Part shown: piece after piece, positions 10,311 through 22,289 of the stretch
How positions within the stretch are numbered: the stretch's first letter is position 1
Layout: every line of letters begins with the position of its first letter
Assembly: GCA_916613615.1 (NCBI GenBank)
Contig: OU744732.1
Location: 57,124,727 to 57,188,726 of the forward strand
DNA length: 64,000 nt
Direction of reading: 5' to 3'
Source: Steromphala cineraria
Taxonomy: Eukaryota > Mollusca > Gastropoda > Trochida > Trochidae
Position numbers and translations under genes: made by a program
Notes under the pieces: generated by a model
The model's input: the letters and a program-made list of their open reading frames with translations, nothing else
Told to the model about the DNA's origin: nothing
Databases searched by the model: none

Positions 10311-13300
10311 GCAATACCCAGTTCCATGTTCCAAGAAGTTATGATTACCAAACAGTGTAAGTACAGGAAATTTGTAGAGGTGCAAAAAAGTTTTGAATAG
10401 CCATAATTGTCGTTTACACAATCAATGCTTTTTGGGGAAAGTTTGCGACAGACACGTTTAATTAAAAATGTACCTCGTGACACATGAGATCATTCATTTA
10501 AAGTTAAATAATTGTTTTTCTGAAATAGAAAGACAGTCCAGATGTACGGAACTCTTTTAGATCATGTTCGTGACCTGGGTGTATTGCTATTTCTAAACCT
10601 GTTTTCAAAAACAGACAGTTTTTTCTGTCACTTCAAATTAAAGGAACCTTGGAAGAGAACAAGCGGTTTGTATAACTAATGTTTTCAAGAAATATCTTCA
10701 AGGTAAAACAATTGCAATTGTTTAAACCCAAGATTTAGGAAAGTTAATTCTTGCTCAGTGACATATGTCCGAACTCTCGACTGTTGAAGTTAAGAACATG
10801 TTTATTATTTAGTCAATTAGCATTACTCCATCGTTTTGAGAATCTATAACTAAGGTGGATCGTTTGGCTTTCCTTTACCAAAAGTAAGTACTTCATATCG
10901 TTGACAGTACTTTTGGGGTATTTTTATTATTTTAGGTTACATTTGGGTTCATTTATTGTATTCGCAATATGAGAGTGAAATGCCTTGTGAAATGCCTTGT
11001 TACGGCATAAGAATGCAAGGTTTTTAAGTCTAATAATAAATCATTTTAAAATTTGATATATTCCATCAATACATACATGTGCATGTATAGATAAGTACAG
11101 TCAATAACATTGATTAAATTTAAGCATTTTATTCTGACTTTTCCCAACTATAAACAGGGGCGGACCTAAAGTTGTTATTAGAAAAGGGAACAAATCGATG
11201 TTTTTTTGTAAGAATGGTGACATATTGGAATCTTACCAGTTTTAGGACTAAGTTAGCTTACTTTGTTGCTTCTCCCTGCTGAAATAACAAGATAAAGACA
11301 AGACCATTTACAAATTAGATTTCACTGAATTCATATTATATTTTCAAAACTGTGATAAGGTCCAATAAGTCTTGGATAAAACAAATCATCAGTTAAGTGT
11401 AATCAAACTTAGCATTGGCAACTGTTGCTTCATGAATTATAAGACGTCAAATCACACTGAGTTTAATTGCTAATTGCTTATTAATTTGATATAATATATG
11501 TCACCGAAATACCTAGAAATGCAATATCCTTTGTGTGACAATGACCTTACAAAAACGTTGATGTCTATTCAATTTACATATTACATAAGAAGAAGGCCCT
11601 TTAGGTCTTTAGGACAATATCATTTAATATCTAGTAGTGTTATCAGTCTGGATTAACGGAAGGCTCCAGTTTCTTAAAAAGAACATGTTGTCTTGGCAAG
11701 CTGTCTAGCAATATCGTAAATGCTGGATAGGAAAGCTGGCGTTACTAGCCGCTTACCGTGACAACAGGGTTTCTTTCGTGAATTTAATGACTTAAGTTAA
11801 ACATTCAAATAAGTGTAACTGTTATTAAGATATGAGGAAATTATCGAAGTAAAACTTGCAATGTAGTCATTTATTGGAACTTATTTATTGCGTTATATTG
11901 TATTTGACAGATGTGGTCATGTTGTCTTTCAACTGAAATGCTTTCTCTAAAGAGCCACGAGTTTACTATGTATCTAGTGCATACGTGTGGACGGCTCCTA
12001 AACACATACCTAAAAGGTGCTAATAACATATTGAATAGACTAGAAGTAAATGAAACAGCCTCTAAGGACTTCCTCTTCGTTTATGTAAGATAGTGTATCT
12101 GTTTTATGACAGCAATTATTCTTTTATCTGCTTACTGTCTCGCCAAGTTATAATGCGTGAGACATCACGCTACTTGTTGCATCTTCAGAACAATATCACT
12201 TATAGACATGATGACATTTCTGTTATATCATTCACAATATGGTGTTGTTAATTAGGCATTTTGATTTATACTGCACATTTATAAAAACATACTTTCATAA
12301 TTGCTTCCAATCACAGGTGAACTACCTGCTGTCAGCGCACAAAGAGTGTGGTCATAGGCGATTAAAAGCACTATGTCTCCTCATAACATGAAAATCATAT
12401 TTTGGCCTTGGACATTGTATGAAACTTGATATGACTGCCCCCATAGGTAATAAACATTATTATGAACATTATTTGCAAGTTATTTATATCTTTTGTAGAT
12501 ATATTTCATCACATTGAATGTATAATTGTAAGGTTTAGATAACTTCATCATTTTTAAAAATGTAAACCCTGTTACGTCATATCATAATATATATATATTG
12601 TTTTTATTTCCCCCTCGGTCATTGTGACTTCCCTCTAAGGTTATACACGCCATTAACAAAATTATTTGTAAGTTTTTTTTACTATCTTTGCTAGATATAT
12701 TTCATCAAATTAGTTAATTGTTAGGTTAGGTTGTTGATCCTTTTTCGAAAACACCCACATCAGTAAACTACTATTGACAAGTGAACTACATCAACATGTA
12801 TATTCGGTAGTCTTGTAATTACCTAAAATAAGACATAATTACTGGTTGTAGTGTTCTTGGTCTGCCATTCATAATGACATCAAAGACACAATCTGCAATA
12901 TAATCAATCATCACACTAGATTGACTTGATGTTCTGATATGGGCACATGATATAGAAACAAGTACAGACAGGCTTTTAGGCAATTAAAGTGAATGGTTTG
13001 TTTAGACTTACACACGTACATTATTTGATTACAGAAAAGGTTCACAATAAATACAGCAGTCGACACATTCACAATTCTCATTTATACAAAACCTTTAATG
13101 ATATTGTAAGGTCAAGTCGAGATTAGCTCAAAAACATATTTATAAAGGATTCACGAAGTGATGTAATTATTGTTTTTCTTAGATGTCCGTTAAGCTGTAA
13201 GTATACCCTCTCTTGTGCCTATACTAGATCTTCCTTATAAAGAACTGCATGCATGTGGTTTTTATGTAAACAACAGTGTTATATTATTTCACATATAGTT

Positions 13301-14210
13301 TTGCTCGACAAAAGGTAAGGAAAAAAGAGAGAGAGCCAATACAATTTTAACATTTGCAGACATTGTAAAACTGAATCATGCTTGTTCAGGCCTTTTCTTT
13401 AAAATCAAGTGTCACGCATTTGACATTAATTGATCCTGATATGACATTTGCATCATGAAACTTAATTTTCCAATGATGAGGAGAAAACTATGAACATTTT
13501 AGAAGATGCATCCTTCGTCATAAGGACAGGCCTCATTGTTTCACTTTTGGCGTAATGAAATGTTTAAGCTTTACTTACATCATGGTCGCTGCGTTTATGC
13601 TCAAACATGTAAATGTACTAGTAATTAGGTAATGTGAGATTAAGATTATTACACATTACATCCATCAAGCGGTCCAAATATTGGCCGAGTTGTAAATTAT
13701 TAAGAAGAATGTGAAGGCTATAGATTTATATCTATATGTACCCATTTACCCTACCCTCTCCCTTCTTACCTCGAAAATATACCTAAAAAAGTAAACATAA
13801 GTATTTATATACTACCACAACATATTGTTTGGCATATATTTATTCCCAAAATATATTGAGGTCAATTCAAATAGACATCAACATGGTACATTTCCATTCA
13901 TATGTGTGCACAGACTCAAAGAATACATACCATGAGTAGAAAATCGAAGCAAAGCCATCATACACTAATTCCCCAACAGATTTTGATTTCAATCGAAAAA
14001 TTGGCATCTCAAAGTTAATCCCAGATGAACACTTTGTACTACGATATTGATGAATCCTGTCATATTAAATAGAATAACAGCAAGTTATTTACCAACTTGG
14101 TCAGATTGACATTGATATAAATTTAAACTCATCTCTCTTGATTCCTTATCATGCATCACAGACTATACGTCTGCAAATCGATTTTTAAAGTTTCCCTGGT
14201 TACCATGCCC

Positions 14211-15189
14211 GATTTGGAAAGCTATTTAATCTTCCTCTCAACATTTTTTTTTCACTTAATTTCTTTTTGGGCAGGGTACAGCATTCACATACTTAATGTC
14301 ATATATAAACAGACCAGATAAACATATTCAAGTTAAATAAACAAGTTGTGGCAAGATGACCAAAATGTGATAAATTTATCATATTTACATTCCGTGTAAG
14401 TATTTGATTTATGTAGTTGATAATTATAATTCAATATAGGTTTCTAACCTGGTAATGTGGGTAGCATGTTTGCTAGTTTTCAAGAATAGATATACTCTTT
14501 TGTTAATAAAAAAAAATGAAATTTAGAACATCGTTTCTTCTCTCTGTGAATCCAAGAATAATTGTTTCAACATTTAAATTCAAAAGGGTACCTCTTTTTC
14601 TCTTATATTTGATCTTATATCTAACGAGATCTTTGTTTGTTGTAAGAATTCTATGTAGTATACGATATTGAAACCATCTATGTTTTGCACTATAGTTTGT
14701 CCGAAGAAGATCCCCATTGTAGTTTAATTTTTTGTTCAATCGTCTCGGTAAAGTGAGTGTCCTGAATACAATTAATATGACCATAGTTTTTTCATATTTT
14801 CAAAAACATTGATTCTCTTTTTTTCATTGTTTAAGCCTTGGCAATTTGCAGAGATTATAACAAGCTTATGTGCCATATCGAGTATTGTACTTTAGGATGA
14901 CAAGTGAAATATATCTGGTAAGTGTGTCAAAAAAGTAATGAGAAATGAAAGTGACTGTATAATTTCTAATAACGGGAAAACAAAAGAAAGGAAAATTGAC
15001 ACATTGACATCCGTCATTGTCACTAAAAGAGATGGTGACTTTGACCCCCCACAGGACCATTGCGAATAATCAAAATATAAGTAACTTATCCCGCTAGAAT
15101 TGCAAGTAAAACGATAAATCTGAACTCATTTTGACATGTTATCTCGAAAACTGCATAGTTTGTCATGTCTGCATAAATTCTAACACTGT
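14211..15189. other. AT-rich DNA, no gene seen
   Basis: The duplication with copy 2 is lost here. Minus-strand frames at 14503-14784 and 14866-15060 are open for 93 and 64 codons, but contain no motif I recognise and may be chance. Confidence 0.4.
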
Positions 15190-15850
15190 TTGTCAAATTC
15201 CCGCATTCTTGGTAAATATACTCAAAATCAGTTCATAATACTCAGTTAGTGTCCATATGAAAATCAAGTAACACAGTTCACATAAAGATATCCAACAAAA
15301 CTGTATGCACGAAAAAGCCAACGACTGTGACTCACTGTTCGCAACAAGACCACGTGTTATGCTGAACGTGAATTTCGTGTTCACTGGTATACTAGTGGTT
15401 TGATGACTTATCAATTTTAACTAGAGACTTAACATGACAAAGATCTCTTCGCTAACAAAAATTAAAAGTACGAAGCGGGTATTTTGCAAGTATGTCATTT
15501 CCGTGATTAAAACATAAAAACTATTTGTCATTTATCATTATAATTTGAAATTAAACGTGGAAGTTGCATTCCTATGCAAAAATGAGTGATTCTTCCTGTC
15601 AATGAAACTTCCGCAATACAAATGATCAGACATTTGCAATTGATACTCACAGATAGTAGTTTCAGTGTCATCATGAAAATTCCCCATGTTACAGTTCGCA
15701 TAGAGCATTCAAATGAGACACAGTATCCATGAAAAGGCAACATTTGCGGTTCACTGTTCATAGCCAAACCACGTGTGTAGATAGCACGTGCGTTTCCAGT
15801 TACATGATGTACTAGGAGTTTCGAGACTTTGTAAAGATGATACACATATT
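15190..15850. repeat. Ancient local tandem duplication, about 422-bp offset
   Basis: The blocks at about 15320-15415 and 15740-15835 align by eye. They share TCACTGTTC, ACCACGTGT and an ACTAG...TTTGATGACTT / TTTCGAGACTT tail. The minus-strand frames over them (15193-15414 and 15528-15845) both read TRGL followed by NSE and a similar downstream pattern. Frame similarity here could reflect DNA duplication alone. Both copies hold the E-box-like CACGTG. No known family is recognised. Confidence 0.55.
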
Positions 15851-17096
15851 ATACAAGTGAAATTGTCGCATTAAGATGACCAAAACCAAAAAATAATTCA
15901 AGTAAAGCAAACCTTAAGCCAACCGTTTTTACGAATTGGAACTTAATGAAACTGATCTGTAGTTTTATGCTAATAATCTATTTACGAGATTGCAGGTTTT
16001 TTACCTAAACTGAAGGATCCATTACTCGCTTCAACATTGTTACATTCGATTCGTATTAGTGTTAACATGTATATAACCCAGACAATCACCTAAGCGAAAA
16101 ATCGTTTCTGAACTAGGTTAATCACAAATGGAGATAGTTAAAGACAACCCCTAGAGTTCAAGGGAATTATTGATAATCAATTACTGAGAAGACAGTTATT
16201 ACATATCTCTCAATTCACCATTGATGTCCTTATATAAAGCATTTAGTGTTTCTCAAAAACATTCAGAAGGCTATTGGCATGTCCCATATGGTAGCTGAGG
16301 AATATTTCTGTCATAAATAAAAAACGAATATTAATTGAATGTCTCAAATGATATAATCATTGTCATTGTGGACATTGAATACATTACACTATTAGGTTTC
16401 ATGAAAACAATCTCCCAGCAACATCCCTTGTTATAATTATTGAGGAACACCTAATGTTCGTACTATATGATCATAAATCGTTAAGCAATATATCAGGAGA
16501 AACAAGATTTCACTTTATACAATCGGAATGGTATTAACAAACAGTGATTAACTTTGCAGCTATGGCTGGCATGCCTTTGTAACAGATTCATCGAGTGTTT
16601 GACTTGTGTAAAGGACAACAATGAAAGGCAAATAGCAATCAGTAAACAAATATTAACAGACACTACTAAGGGGAAAAGTTGACTAGTTGTTATGTACACA
16701 GTAGGTATTCCTTTCATTTCAGATTAAAGATTCGGATATCATCTATTTGTTGAATTGATTATGTCCCGGAGTGCTGTTGCATAGTAAAATATAATGTAAC
16801 AGTTGTGTAAATATAATAACCTGTTACAATTGTTACAATTTTCGCAATTGTTGAATTATATATATAGTCATGTAAATAGAAGCGTAGATTGCAACCAAAA
16901 GGTTAATTTAAGGAAGGAATGTGGTCTATTGAATATTACTTTTCTTTCCCGATGTAGGTATTAGAATACCAGTAAAGCACTAAATTGGTTCTACTTTAAC
17001 AATGTCTTAATGCCAAAAACTGCTGGAATCATTCCTTTTTACTTTGTCTCACAATAAAACATTAAGTGTTACCTTTCTTTTCCACGTAGTGTGAAA
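15851..17096. other. AT-rich DNA, no gene seen
   Basis: No recognisable gene or element end. The only substantial frame, on the minus strand at 16493-16717, has no identifiable motif. Confidence 0.4.
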
Positions 17097-17098
17097 TA

Positions 17099-17672
17099 AA
17101 CTCATGTCCAAAAGAAACGATACCATACAAATCGCAAAATAACTCAATCCACTATATATTGATACGACTAAAACGTTTTATCATTTCCTCAGTAGTCAAC
17201 TAACTTCTATGCAAAATTTTGAAACATTATCGTTTCATGTTTGCGAGAAACGTGCATTTTAAAAAATCATCGATCTGGAATCTCCTTTACTAGGCGAGAT
17301 AGCAGGGAGAAATTGGACACTTACGCTTGTTTTAAACGTTCTAGTGCAATGACGCGTCAACGAATTTATGTCAAATAAAGTACATAATATCAACAAGATT
17401 GTTTACTTAGCTACATTCAATACTTGATCAATTTTAAAGTGAAATGACAAGAGTTCTGTGCATAAAACAATTTGCAATTTCGATTTATGCACGCCATGTG
17501 CGTTTGAAGTGACACAAAATCAAAAGTGTTTTTTTCCTGCAGTTTGAAAATGTGCACACTTCTTTACAAGACATATGCCTGTTAGACACACATAAATTCG
17601 ACTCTGTCAGGTATGAGAATTTAGTTTCGGATGACGTTGAAAACTTGGTATCGTTTCTTTTGGACATGAGTT
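17099..17672. mobile_element. Tc1-type MITE, 574 bp
   Basis: Inverted repeats of about 26 bp, beginning AACTCATGTCCAAAAGAAAC at the left and mirrored exactly at 17647-17672, are flanked by TA on both sides (17097-17098 and 17673-17674). No transposase is visible inside. The ends share CTCATG/CTCACG plus CAAAAGAAA with the two Tc1-like elements in this window, so the MITE was probably mobilised by a related Tc1 transposase. Confidence 0.85.
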
Positions 17673-18194
17673 TATATCAGTATTGATAAACTCATTCAAT
17701 TTGTTTTCTACTCTTTTTAGTTTACTTCTGAATATAAATATATATTCTAAATCTCAAGCTATCTCTTCCAGAGACGTCTACTTACTTTCGCCTCTTCTTC
17801 AAAGATACACAGTAACTAGTCCTAGGTTGAACGCTTAGACATTCCTATTTGACAAACTTATGATCACATACCTTTCAAACAATAACATGAATGCGAGAAA
17901 GAATAATAAGCGATTTTCATTACAGAATTACTCTATATACACAATTATTGACAGCACATATCACAGTCAGGTTAGATCATGTGGGAAATGGTTATAATTG
18001 ATAGTGTGGTGTTTCATAAAAATAGGCAAATGAGACAGAACCCAATTGCAGGCGTTCCGATGTAGAGTTAATAGGTTTGATATGTATCAAGAGAGCCAAT
18101 TACCATAGTGACGAATGTCATGAGCCGACTCGAGAGGACTGAAATTACATCATTTTGAAATGACCATAAATACGAATAAATTCAAGTTTATTTG
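17673..18194. repeat. AT-rich DNA; right part duplicated at about 19.5-19.75 kb
   Basis: No gene is seen. Positions about 18020-18150 resemble 19625-19750: both contain GAGACAGAAC, AGGCGTTCC, TTAATAGGTT/CTAATAGGTT and GAGCCGACTC/GAAGCCGACTC. Positions about 18150-18194 resemble 19505-19550. The two blocks are in a different order at the second site, so this is a rearranged local duplication. Confidence 0.55.
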
Positions 18195-18363
18195 AGAAAT
18201 GAATTTCACAATATAGTTGTCCACACGGTTATAACCTGTTTGAAACTTGTAATATAAACTTGTATAATTGGCGAGCTTGTCGAGCCAATTATGCAAAAGT
18301 TTAGATTACGAGTTTCAAACAGGTTATAACCGTGTGGACAACTATATTATGAAATTCATTTCT
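18195..18363. repeat. Foldback hairpin D
   Basis: Arms of about 75 bp pair from AGAAATGAATTTCA (18195) to TGAAATTCATTTCT (18363), with a small asymmetry in the middle. The loop carries CGAG at 18272-18275 and 18281-18284, separated by CTTGT. The arm sequence is unrelated to those of the other hairpins. Confidence 0.85.
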
Positions 18364-20691
18364 TATAAATGCACACTTTGTATTTAAAGCCAGAAGTTTT
18401 TTTTATATCATTCCTAATGCGATTCTGTAGTAACTTCTAAGCTGCTTGTAGCACTGACCTAGATATCAGTTAGACCCAGGCGGGTCTCTACCGGGTTCAA
18501 GCGCATGCAAAAATAGTTCATAACAAAAAAGGAAAAGATGCACTTCTTTATTCCACAAATAATCCTTTATGGGTATCATAATAACAATAAAATGTTTTGG
18601 GAAAAAACCTAAAAAATATGTAAAGTTTGATTTCAATATTCAAAATTAACAATTTGCACTCGCGTATTGATACTGTCCTGTATCGAGTGTAGAGTATCAG
18701 CTCTAAAAGCTCGTCGTGCTTGGGAAAGTTGGGTTGTTTGTTTGACAATGAATGTAAACATAAAGTTATTTAAAGTCCCTCGAAAAATAATGCCAATTGC
18801 AGTCCCGCCTATGTTAGACACTGTCATTGACAATGACGAGTACATGTTTTCAAACACGGCAACATCGTTTTGATCATCGGGGGCCTCGAAACTGTCTGTA
18901 GAGAGCGCGCCACGACACTATTAATTTGTTGTGTATGGAATGGGGTGCCTTGAAACTGTGTTGTCGCAAGTCAGGTCATTCAGAATGGAGCTCAACTCAT
19001 GCTTTTGAAATGATGTACATTACATTGTTTAACTTTGCCCACTATCCTCATTTCTGTGACTGGAGATGAACATGTACAACTTTATTTATTTACAACTTAA
19101 TGTTTATTCTTCAAACATCAAAAACAGATTATTAGGGCGAGTGTTGCTAATAAACAGAAAAATAATATTTGCAAAAAGTGAGTCTCAGTGATGACTATCA
19201 AGACTGGGGTCAGGCTGGAATGTGGCTGTAAGATCAGGGGAATCCCCGAGAAATGTAGTTCCGGCACGATATCGTATAAACTTCATTTACTGAAAGTTAT
19301 TTTGTATAACCTGCGATTTAGGGTTCATTGAAATGTATACCGATCACATGACCTTGTAAGATCCAATCAGAATCGAGCATATCGTTTACATTTCAAAGTC
19401 TGAATTTATATGTGAACATGGAATGGGCATGGTTGTCAATCAAGTGACAAGAGCTCAGTTTTAGTTTTTACAATGTCTTGATAAATACAGTGTAATGATT
19501 GACAAATAAATCATTTTAGAATGACTATAAATACTAATTAATTCTAGTTTGTACCACAGTGAACTTGGAATGGGCAGGGTTATCCTTCCTTGTTCGATGT
19601 TTATGAGGTTTATTAAGTACACGGGTGAGAGACAGAACAAGCAATAGAGGCGTTCCTTATGTGGAGCTAATAGGTTGGATATGCCTCAATATACCCAATT
19701 AGTATGATGAAGAGTGTAAGAAGCCGACTCAAATGGATTGAAGTGCTTGTTTCCTATCAAATGCTACAGGAAATTGGTCCAGGCAGTATATTCATCATGT
19801 TTTGCACGGAGTTACCTTTGTCAAAATTATGCATTGAATGGCAACTATACAGTTACTTTCTTGGTATGGCCCCTGTTGAGTTCAAATAAAAAATATACTA
19901 TATGTACAATGTAAGATCATAACTAATTGCATAATTACATAGTTAAGAGTTATTTTTCGTATCATTCAAACCTGATGTTATAATTTTATTGGTTTGATGC
20001 GTTGAAGAAATGTTACAGAAAACAGATTCTTTTTATCTATGCTCAAACATTCATACAGCTTGTTGAATCTAATACTTCTTGGAAACTAGACTGATGTTGT
20101 GTGATGACGAGAAAGAGAAATACAGCACTCAATGCAGGAAAACAATCCTTGAAAGTATCAGTCTTAATATACAATTCAAGAAAGTGTTTGACACGTTTGC
20201 ATTCATTTTCAAAATCCAAATTACAATTCAAGTCATCATATTTTTTTGGGGAATTTGAAATGTAAAAATCATATTAATTATTCATTTACAGTTGCAGACT
20301 GGGGAGATATCTATGAGGGATCCCCTAGACTCACAGATATTTGTATAAAGAGCAAAACCTGTTTTAGTTTTAGATTTGAATTCTTCTAGCGGTTACTTTC
20401 CAGTCACAAACATTGAGCTATAACAATCAATGATTTATTTTCGTTATCATTAGGGATGATCTATTTCAGGATCTAGTTTTATAAAGAAAATCAATACCTA
20501 CTTCTTCTAATATATTAATCTTCGCTAGTGGAAAAGTCATTTCAGAATAGTATCTAATTGGTTTGAAAAACGTTAAGACCAACTCACTTTTGAGTAATTT
20601 TCATTATAGTGTGGCATAAAGCATAGCAAACTATGCAGTCATATGGTCATTCATAGCAACCTTTCTTATTATATTAAGATGGATTTGGTCT
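18364..20691. other. AT-rich DNA, no gene seen
   Basis: No convincing gene. Overlapping frames on both strands near 18633-18873 are mutual shadows, with no motif I recognise. A CCAATCAGA (CCAAT-type) string lies at about 19356. The partner of the 18.0-18.2 kb duplication lies at about 19505-19750. Confidence 0.4.
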
Positions 20692-21058
20692 CTTTAAAGG
20701 GGCAGTAGCACGTTTTTAGGGGGAATATGAGGTGATGTCAGGAAAATGAAAATTAATGGTTCCAATTGAAAGACAATGTATTTAAACTAAATGGAGCAGT
20801 AATAATTCAAATATTTAACATAAAGTTTAGCCATGCGATTCCTTTTTCTTACACAAAATGAATTAAAGGTGTTCACACAAAAATGACGGCCTATGTATTT
20901 TATGTGAATTTTCATACTTTGTCCTCCGACTATGGATGATTGACTTGTGTAATGACATTTTTGACACTGTCAAAATAATATATTTAATATTAACTTACAA
21001 TTATCACTGAAAAATTTAAAATATAAAATTATCAAAAAACGTGCTACTGCCCCTTTAA
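20692..21058. mobile_element. GGGGCAGTAGCACG-family MITE, full-length copy M3
   Basis: This 367-bp unit has terminal inverted repeats of about 24 bp, TTTAAAGGGGCAGTAGCACG at the left and its reverse complement ending CCCCTTTAA at the right. No coding capacity. Because the termini are themselves TTTAAAGG, the target duplication cannot be fixed; TTAA or TTTAA would fit. Partial relatives are at 6893-6987, 10137-10310 and 27803-28158. Confidence 0.85.
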
Positions 21059-21059
21059 G

Positions 21060-21290
21060 GATTATGGAAGTGCTTTCTTATAAAGACTATGCGTTTATCT
21101 TGTGCATATGTGTGGATAGCCCCCATAGTAAGTACTTAAAGTGTGCTAATAATATATTGTATAGACAAGAAGTACACGAAAAACCAGTTGATAATTCACC
21201 CCTTACATAAAATGTTACTCTTTTTAGTTGCCTACTGTCTCGCCAAGAGATAATGAGTGTGGCATCACGCTACTTTGTGCTTATTATTAT
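21060..21290 (+). repeat. Extra partial copy of the 12.0/27.3-kb block
   Basis: This stretch matches part of copy 1 (about 11970-12170) and copy 2 (about 27240-27450). All three share GTGTGGA, GCTAATAA/CCTAATAA, ATATTG, CTACTGTCTCGC/CTTACTGTCTCGC and a GACATCACGCTAC/GGCATCACGCTAC tail. It directly abuts MITE M3 and lies just before copy 2, so it may mark the duplication boundary. Confidence 0.65.
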
Positions 21291-22289
21291 TGTGCATTCT
21301 GTGTAAAATGTGTAAAATAAGGTTTTTATCTTGCACTATTCTGTGTTAGTTATTCAAACATTATCTTTATTTGAAGAAACTGAAATTATATAATATCTTT
21401 CCCAAAAGGATTATTTTAGAATTCATGTAATTCTAGCGTTTGGCGATCAAAATATTGTGATATCTGAGAATGTTCTAACTATATCCGAAATAAGAAACAA
21501 TGAACGAATATATCTGGAAATTTAAATTCGTATTCATCAATTTGTTTTTCATTAGAAAATAACCACCCATCTCAGATTGATAACTAGGCTGTTTACCAAC
21601 AGTCGACCTATGTTTTAAAAAAAGGTTATATATTTTCCACCTTTAAAGATCCATTTTCAGAGTTCAATATTTTTAAAAGTAATTTTACTGTATTCTTTGT
21701 ATTTTATGCAAATTGTGCGACCAACGTTGGGAAAATCGGACCAAAATTTATTAAATAGGAGATAATTTACGAAATAACGAAACAGCAGCCGACATAAAGG
21801 CAAATCAAATGAGGCGATCTCACAACTTCTGGTCTCTAAATATGCCCTTGAAAATCGTCTTTGTCTCGCACGACTAGATTTTATTTTCTTATTCTCCGGG
21901 TTAGGTATTTGTTGCTGCCAAAGTTGAACGCAATTACGGTAGTTGAGACACGGTGTAAATCCTACACTCATAATGATTACATCACCGAAAGCGTGTTCGT
22001 TAAATGCTATGCCCTACATGTATTTAAGGGGGTACTGTGTCTTTGCGTCGAATTAAGTATGTTATTGTTGATAAAAATGTAAATGTGATATCAAAATTTC
22101 GACAACAGATCTTTCCACAGAGTGATGTATTCGTATTCTCAATAGCTAAATTTCATCCCAAACAGCATGCAAGTATGATACTGGAGCTTTAAAATGAGTT
22201 GAAATTATTTTACCAATGGCTTCACCTTTTGATAATAATTATCCTAATTATATATATTTTTATCTTAAGCAGGAGCAGTGAAAGCAGGC
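21291..22289. other. AT-rich DNA, no gene seen
   Basis: Overlapping frames on opposite strands (21657-21971 minus, 21861-22082 plus) have no motif I recognise. No element ends are seen. Confidence 0.4.

Larger units (their letters stand above)
7050..14210 (+). repeat. Triplicated segment, copy 1
   Basis: This segment is collinear with 22290-29880. Matching anchors are about 7081 with 22300, 9300 with 23450, 10528 with 25446, 11800 with 27090, 12840 with 28455 and 14080 with 29742. The offset drifts from about 14.2 to 15.7 kb because of insertions and deletions, including hairpin C and its neighbour here. Identity by eye is roughly 70-80% in aligned blocks. Open frames such as 11911-12093 are broken in copy 2, so I see no evidence of a conserved protein. 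This could be a tandem segmental duplication or a very large unclassified repeat. Confidence 0.8.

Noticed and set aside
11911..12093. Open frame in copy 1 as a conserved small gene
   Set aside because: The corresponding stretch of copy 2 (about 27200-27380) carries indels that break it.
18445..18505. tRNA gene or SINE head (TAGCACTGACC followed by GGGTTCAAGC)
   Set aside because: The spacing is roughly right, but the T-arm does not pair, no acceptor stem is found and there is no anticodon arm.
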